9,030 bases of DNA from JALSHZ01 sp964614535. Lineage in GTDB: Bacteria > Pseudomonadota > Gammaproteobacteria > UWMA-0217. The stretch covers positions 1 through 9,030 of the forward strand of contig CAZTOZ010000030.1 of NCBI GenBank assembly GCA_964614535.1. The letters run 5' to 3'. The position numbers and the translations under genes are program-made. Position 1 is the first letter of the stretch; each line of letters starts with the position of its first letter. Shown here one piece after another: positions 6,988-9,030 of this stretch. The notes beneath the pieces are model-generated. The model had not been told where the DNA came from. It did no database searches and was given only the letters and a program-made list of their open reading frames with translations.

Positions 6988-6999
6988 GGCAATATTGCC
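6988..6999. promoter_or_regulatory. 12-bp perfect palindrome upstream of nhaA
   Basis: GGCAATATTGCC is a perfect 12-bp palindrome centred about 50 bp upstream of the nhaA start. On the minus strand its right half forms part of a weak candidate -35 box, TTGCCC, followed after 18 nt by TACAAG as a poor -10. A separate small hairpin, CCCCG-GCA-CGGGG on the minus strand (6977-6989), adjoins it by two bases. A repressor or activator site for nhaA is a plausible inference; no known regulator is recognised from it. Confidence 0.3.
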
Positions 7000-7075
7000 G
7001 TTGATCCGGCCACGGCCTGCATCGAGCGACGGCAACGATGGCTCGTCTTCACGCCGGACCGATGATCCACTGTAC

Positions 7076-7104
7076 AAGGCCGGCGCCAACGAGGCACCGG
7101 CCTT
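7076..7104 (-). terminator. 12-bp hairpin downstream of the EncFtn-type gene
   Basis: Read on the minus strand, AAGGCCGGTGCC and GGCGCCGGCCTT pair over 12 positions (one G-T) around the loop TCGTT. The structure begins 12 nt after the ferritin-like stop codon. Only two T residues plus GT follow, so it lacks a classic U-tract, but the stem is strong and well placed to end that transcript before nhaA. On the plus strand the hairpin is equally strong and is not near a gene end. Confidence 0.5.
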
Positions 7105-7116
7105 CCGACGTGCTGC

Positions 7117-7407
7117 TCAATCGTGGTGGGCGATCGGTTTGTCGGTGAACAGATACTCCCTGAGCTCCTTGTCGAAGAGCGGATCCTTGCGCCGTATCCA
7201 CTCCAGCATCATCGCCGCATGCTCCTTCTCCTCGTCGCGATTGTGGATGAGGATCGCCTCCAGCGCCTTGTCGCGGCAGGCGTCGATGCGCTGGTTGTAC
7301 CAGTCCACCGCCTCCAGCTCCTCCATCAGGGAAACGATGGCGCGGTGCATGTCCCGCGTTTCGTCACTGAGGTCGTCGAGGGGCTCGTGATAACCTTCGT
7401 TTGCCAT
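7117..7407 (-). CDS. encapsulated-ferritin-type (EncFtn) ferritin-like protein, without targeting tail
   Basis: This 96-residue two-helix ferritin-like protein belongs to the EncFtn family, half-ferritins that form ring-like decamers and oxidise Fe(II) at a dimer interface, normally inside encapsulin shells. The signature HRAIVSLMEELEAVDWYNQR (21-40) and HNRDEEKEHAAMMLEWIRR (55-73) match the R. rubrum protein closely from memory. Its iron ligands E32, E62 and H65 correspond here to E30, E60 and H63, with W36 and Y37 also kept. R. rubrum EncFtn (about 140 aa) continues with a linker and an encapsulin-targeting peptide; this one stops after YLFTDKPIAHHD, and no encapsulin gene is in the window. 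The ATG at 7407 has AGGAG 8 nt upstream; the upstream in-frame ATG at 7467 was rejected because the added residues are not family-like. It is probably a single-gene unit ended by the hairpin at 7076-7104. Confidence 0.88.
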   Translation of the reverse strand: MANEGYHEPLDDLSDETRDMHRAIVSLMEELEAVDWYNQRIDACRDKALEAILIHNRDEEKEHAAMMLEWIRRKDPLFDKELREYLFTDKPIAHHD

Positions 7408-7441
7408 TGCACTACTCCTATCGTTGCTTGGTGATACAGTC

Positions 7442-7541
7442 GGCACCGTTCGACGGGTGCCCCACACCCCGATTCAACATCAGTTCAGGCCAGAGCGACA
7501 GCCGTTTTTTTCGATCACGGCAATCGAAACAATCGATCGAT
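7442..7541. promoter_or_regulatory. dyad-rich region upstream of the EncFtn-type gene
   Basis: Three inverted repeats lie within 100 bp. GGCACC (7442-7447) pairs with GGTGCC (7456-7461). TTTCGAT (7509-7515) pairs with ATCGAAA (7523-7529) around 7 nt and is preceded by a run of seven T (7505-7511). ATCGATCGAT (7532-7541) is a self-palindrome. The first lies 35-54 bp upstream of the start codon, where an operator would act. No consensus sigma70 promoter is clear, and none of the dyads is a recognisable Fur box. The whole 268-bp gap (7408-7675) holds no convincing gene. Confidence 0.35.
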
Positions 7542-7675
7542 GGGCGTAGCACGATGACAAAAACCGATCACACACAAGCACGCCGGTGCCGCCTCATGGT
7601 AACCGCGAAGGTCGTGGGGCGATCACGCCAGACGGGATTACTGAACAAACGGTAATGCCCGTCACGCGGCGGCCA

Positions 7676-8530
7676 TCATCCCCCCTCGTCCCAGCGCCGC
7701 CGGTTGATCGCATAGCCATCGATCCGGCCAATGAATGGCAATGCCAGCATTCCGGCCAGCCGGTCCACCTGGCGGGGATCACGATAACGGTGGATGCCGA
7801 TGGTCATCCCGGCATGGCCCGCCCGCGGCTGGTCGCGATAGGTGCCGAACAGCCGATCCCACCAGCTCAGCGCAAAACCGAAATTGCTGTTGGCCTCGTC
7901 GTCCTCCACCGAGTGGTGGACGCGGTGCATGTCCGGCGTCACCAGCACCCAACGCAGCAGCCGGTCGAGCAGCGGCGGCAGGCCGACGTTGCCATGGTTG
8001 AACATCGCCGTGGCATTGAGCATCACCTCGAAGACGACGACGGCCACCACCGGCGGCCCCAACAACAGGATGGTGGCGAACTTGATCAGCATCGACAGCA
8101 CGATCTCGATGGGGTGGAACCGCGCGCCGGTGGTGACGTCGTAGTCGAGATCGGCGTGATGCACCCGATGGATACGCCACAACAGCGGAATGGCGTGGAC
8201 CATCACATGCTGCAGATAGATGACGAGATCCATTGCCACCACAGCAAGGACCACCGCCGGCAATGCGGGCACCTGGTAGTGGTTGAGCAACCCCCAACCC
8301 TGCTGCCCGGCGAAGGCCGCCACCCCCACCGCGGCGGCGGGGAACAGCAACCGCACCACCACCGTGTTCAGCGCCACCAGGCCGAGATTGGCGGCCCAAC
8401 GCCGCCCCTTGGGAACCTGCAACGCACGCCGGGGCGCCAACGTCTCCCAAGCCGCCATGACGGCAAAGACGCCAAAGAAAAAACCGAGCCGGATCGCCGG
8501 CTCATGATCCATGATCCACTGGTACGACAT
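7676..8530 (-). CDS. sterol desaturase / fatty acid hydroxylase family protein
   Basis: This 284-residue integral-membrane di-iron oxygenase-type protein has hydrophobic segments at about 12-30, 48-75, 90-107 and 145-175. The histidine boxes of the superfamily are present and intact: H108-x3-H112 (HVMVH), H121-xx-H124-H125 (HRVHH), further histidines H139 and H179 (NHGN), and H202-xx-H205-H206 (HRVHHS). The family ending NFGFALSWWDRLFGTY (216-231) follows. Members hydroxylate or desaturate lipids using O2; the substrate here is unknown (fatty acyl lipid, hopanoid, carotenoid or ether lipid). The ATG at 8530 is chosen because GGAGG lies 6 nt upstream; upstream in-frame ATGs lack such a site and add non-family residues. 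It stands alone, with large gaps on both sides. Confidence 0.9.
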   Translation of the reverse strand: MSYQWIMDHEPAIRLGFFFGVFAVMAAWETLAPRRALQVPKGRRWAANLGLVALNTVVVRLLFPAAAVGVAAFAGQQGWGLLNHYQVPALPAVVLAVVAMDLVIYLQHVMVHAIPLLWRIHRVHHADLDYDVTTGARFHPIEIVLSMLIKFATILLLGPPVVAVVVFEVMLNATAMFNHGNVGLPPLLDRLLRWVLVTPDMHRVHHSVEDDEANSNFGFALSWWDRLFGTYRDQPRAGHAGMTIGIHRYRDPRQVDRLAGMLALPFIGRIDGYAINRRRWDEGG

Positions 8531-8619
8531 CGGAAACCTCCGGCCTGACGCCGCCTGAAATGCCTGCCCCATGGTACCCCACGTCCGGCGGACAGCGACA
8601 GACGAAAGCCGTTGCGCGG

Positions 8620-8628
8620 CCCCCCCCC
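8620..8628. repeat. homopolymer tract of nine C
   Basis: Nine consecutive C residues flanked by GGCC-type sequence lie 90 bp upstream of the sterol-desaturase-family start and upstream of the peroxidase-like frame. Such tracts can slip during replication or be miscounted in sequencing. It lies in the 197-bp intergenic region 8531-8727, where no other gene is supported. Confidence 0.7.
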
Positions 8629-8660
8629 GGCCGGAAAAACTCCCGCCCCACATCCCAGGC

Positions 8661-8689
8661 TTGACGCTCTGCACTACGCTGCCTATGGG
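8661..8689 (+). promoter_or_regulatory. candidate promoter ahead of the peroxidase-like frame
   Basis: TTGACG (8661-8666) matches the -35 consensus at 5 of 6 positions. TATGGG (8684-8689), 17 nt on, gives only the TAT of a -10. A start near 8696 would precede the GTG at 8728 by about 32 nt. The -35 is good and the -10 mediocre, so this is a weak to moderate call. Confidence 0.35.
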
Positions 8690-8727
8690 GTAGATAGGGA
8701 TCCGCCGTCGGCATCGAAGGTCGCAGC

Positions 8728-9030
8728 GTGCGGCGCAATACACCCACCGTACTCAACAGCGGTTTTCTCACCCGACTGTTCCACGACGGCCGCGACGATA
8801 CACTGGAACAGCAGATCTGGGGGCCACTGCTGGCTCGCAACGAGATGGGGATGCCGTCGGTGGGCAGCGTGCTGCGCCGAGTCCGGCAGACATCGGACTA
8901 TGAGCAGGCCTTTGCCGCCGCCTTCCCCGGCCGGGGCCTGACGATGGAGACGCTGGGAATGGCGCTGGCCAGCTATCAGCGCGCACTGATCGCGGCCGAC
9001 AGCCCTTTCGACCACTGGTACTACGGTCAC
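8728..9030 (+). CDS. cytochrome c peroxidase family protein, lacking the N-terminal haem region and running off the window
   Basis: The 101 codons in the window match the MauG/bacterial cytochrome c peroxidase family: RRNTPTVLNSGF, LFHDGRDDTLEQQIWGPLL, NEMGMPSVGSVLRRVR and LGMALASYQRALIAADSPFD. In full-length relatives these motifs follow an N-terminal CxxCH haem c motif by a few dozen residues. Here the frame is closed by TAG at 8695, no CxxCH is encoded in any forward frame between 8531 and 8727, and the divergent sterol-desaturase gene begins at 8530. Family-like residues (GIEGR) extend upstream of the GTG, suggesting 5' truncation of a longer ancestor. The GTG at 8728 has GAAGG (8716-8720) 7 nt before it, so translation is possible. 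It may be a pseudogene or a divergent single-haem protein whose C-terminal haem lies beyond 9030. Confidence 0.65.
   Translation, partial: MRRNTPTVLNSGFLTRLFHDGRDDTLEQQIWGPLLARNEMGMPSVGSVLRRVRQTSDYEQAFAAAFPGRGLTMETLGMALASYQRALIAADSPFDHWYYGH

Noticed and set aside
6874..7116. In-frame read-through past the TGA of the EncFtn-type gene that might supply a targeting tail
   Set aside because: The frame stays open in this GC-rich DNA, but the residues do not resemble an encapsulin-targeting peptide, it crosses a 12-bp hairpin and runs into nhaA.
7554..7655. Small basic 33-residue plus-strand open frame in the gap upstream of the EncFtn-type gene
   Set aside because: No ribosome site, no recognisable family and chance frames of this size are common at this GC content.
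8668..8690. Degenerate trace of a CxxCH haem motif just upstream of the peroxidase-like frame
   Set aside because: It needs two separate indels to be read, and the distance to the next family motif would still be too short; likely coincidence.

Overview
The window (about 62% GC by eye, compact and bidirectionally coded) looks like the chromosome of a gammaproteobacterium, probably an environmental lineage related to sulfur-oxidising or halophilic groups such as the Chromatiales. This placement is an inference from the LpoB-like lipoprotein with a COG3014-type partner, NhaA, an AmrS-type radical SAM enzyme and the codon and GC style. No phage, insertion sequence, CRISPR array or rRNA was seen.

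Layout from left to right. A tRNA-Thr(CGU) gene (93-168) sits behind its own sigma70-like promoter with a GC-rich discriminator. An inositol-monophosphatase-family enzyme (minus, 271-1113) is divergent from a Crp/Fnr-family regulator (plus, 1243-1926), with a dyad in the shared 129-bp promoter region. The regulator converges on amrS (minus, 1941-3047). amrS is divergent from an outer-membrane lipoprotein pair: an LpoB-like penicillin-binding-protein activator (3197-3802) and a TPR-like COG3014-type lipoprotein (3842-5044), separated by a 9-bp all-GC hairpin. A DUF4202 protein (5126-5728) follows behind its own candidate promoter and converges on nhaA (minus, 5741-6943). Upstream of nhaA lies a 96-residue encapsulated-ferritin-type (EncFtn) protein (minus, 7117-7407), then a dyad-rich 268-bp gap, then a membrane-bound fatty-acid-hydroxylase/sterol-desaturase family protein (minus, 7676-8530). 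The window ends inside a cytochrome-c-peroxidase-like reading frame (plus, from about 8728) that lacks the N-terminal haem domain.

The clearest functional unit is the lipoprotein pair, which probably supports peptidoglycan synthesis from the outer membrane. NhaA handles sodium and pH, and the EncFtn protein is an iron-oxidation module. Most other genes look like independent transcription units. The most notable points are the EncFtn protein with no visible encapsulin-targeting tail or encapsulin neighbour, the 5'-truncated peroxidase frame, an amrS gene without visible Memo or AMMECR1 neighbours, and several short dyads in promoter gaps. I found no convincing wholly new multi-gene system.
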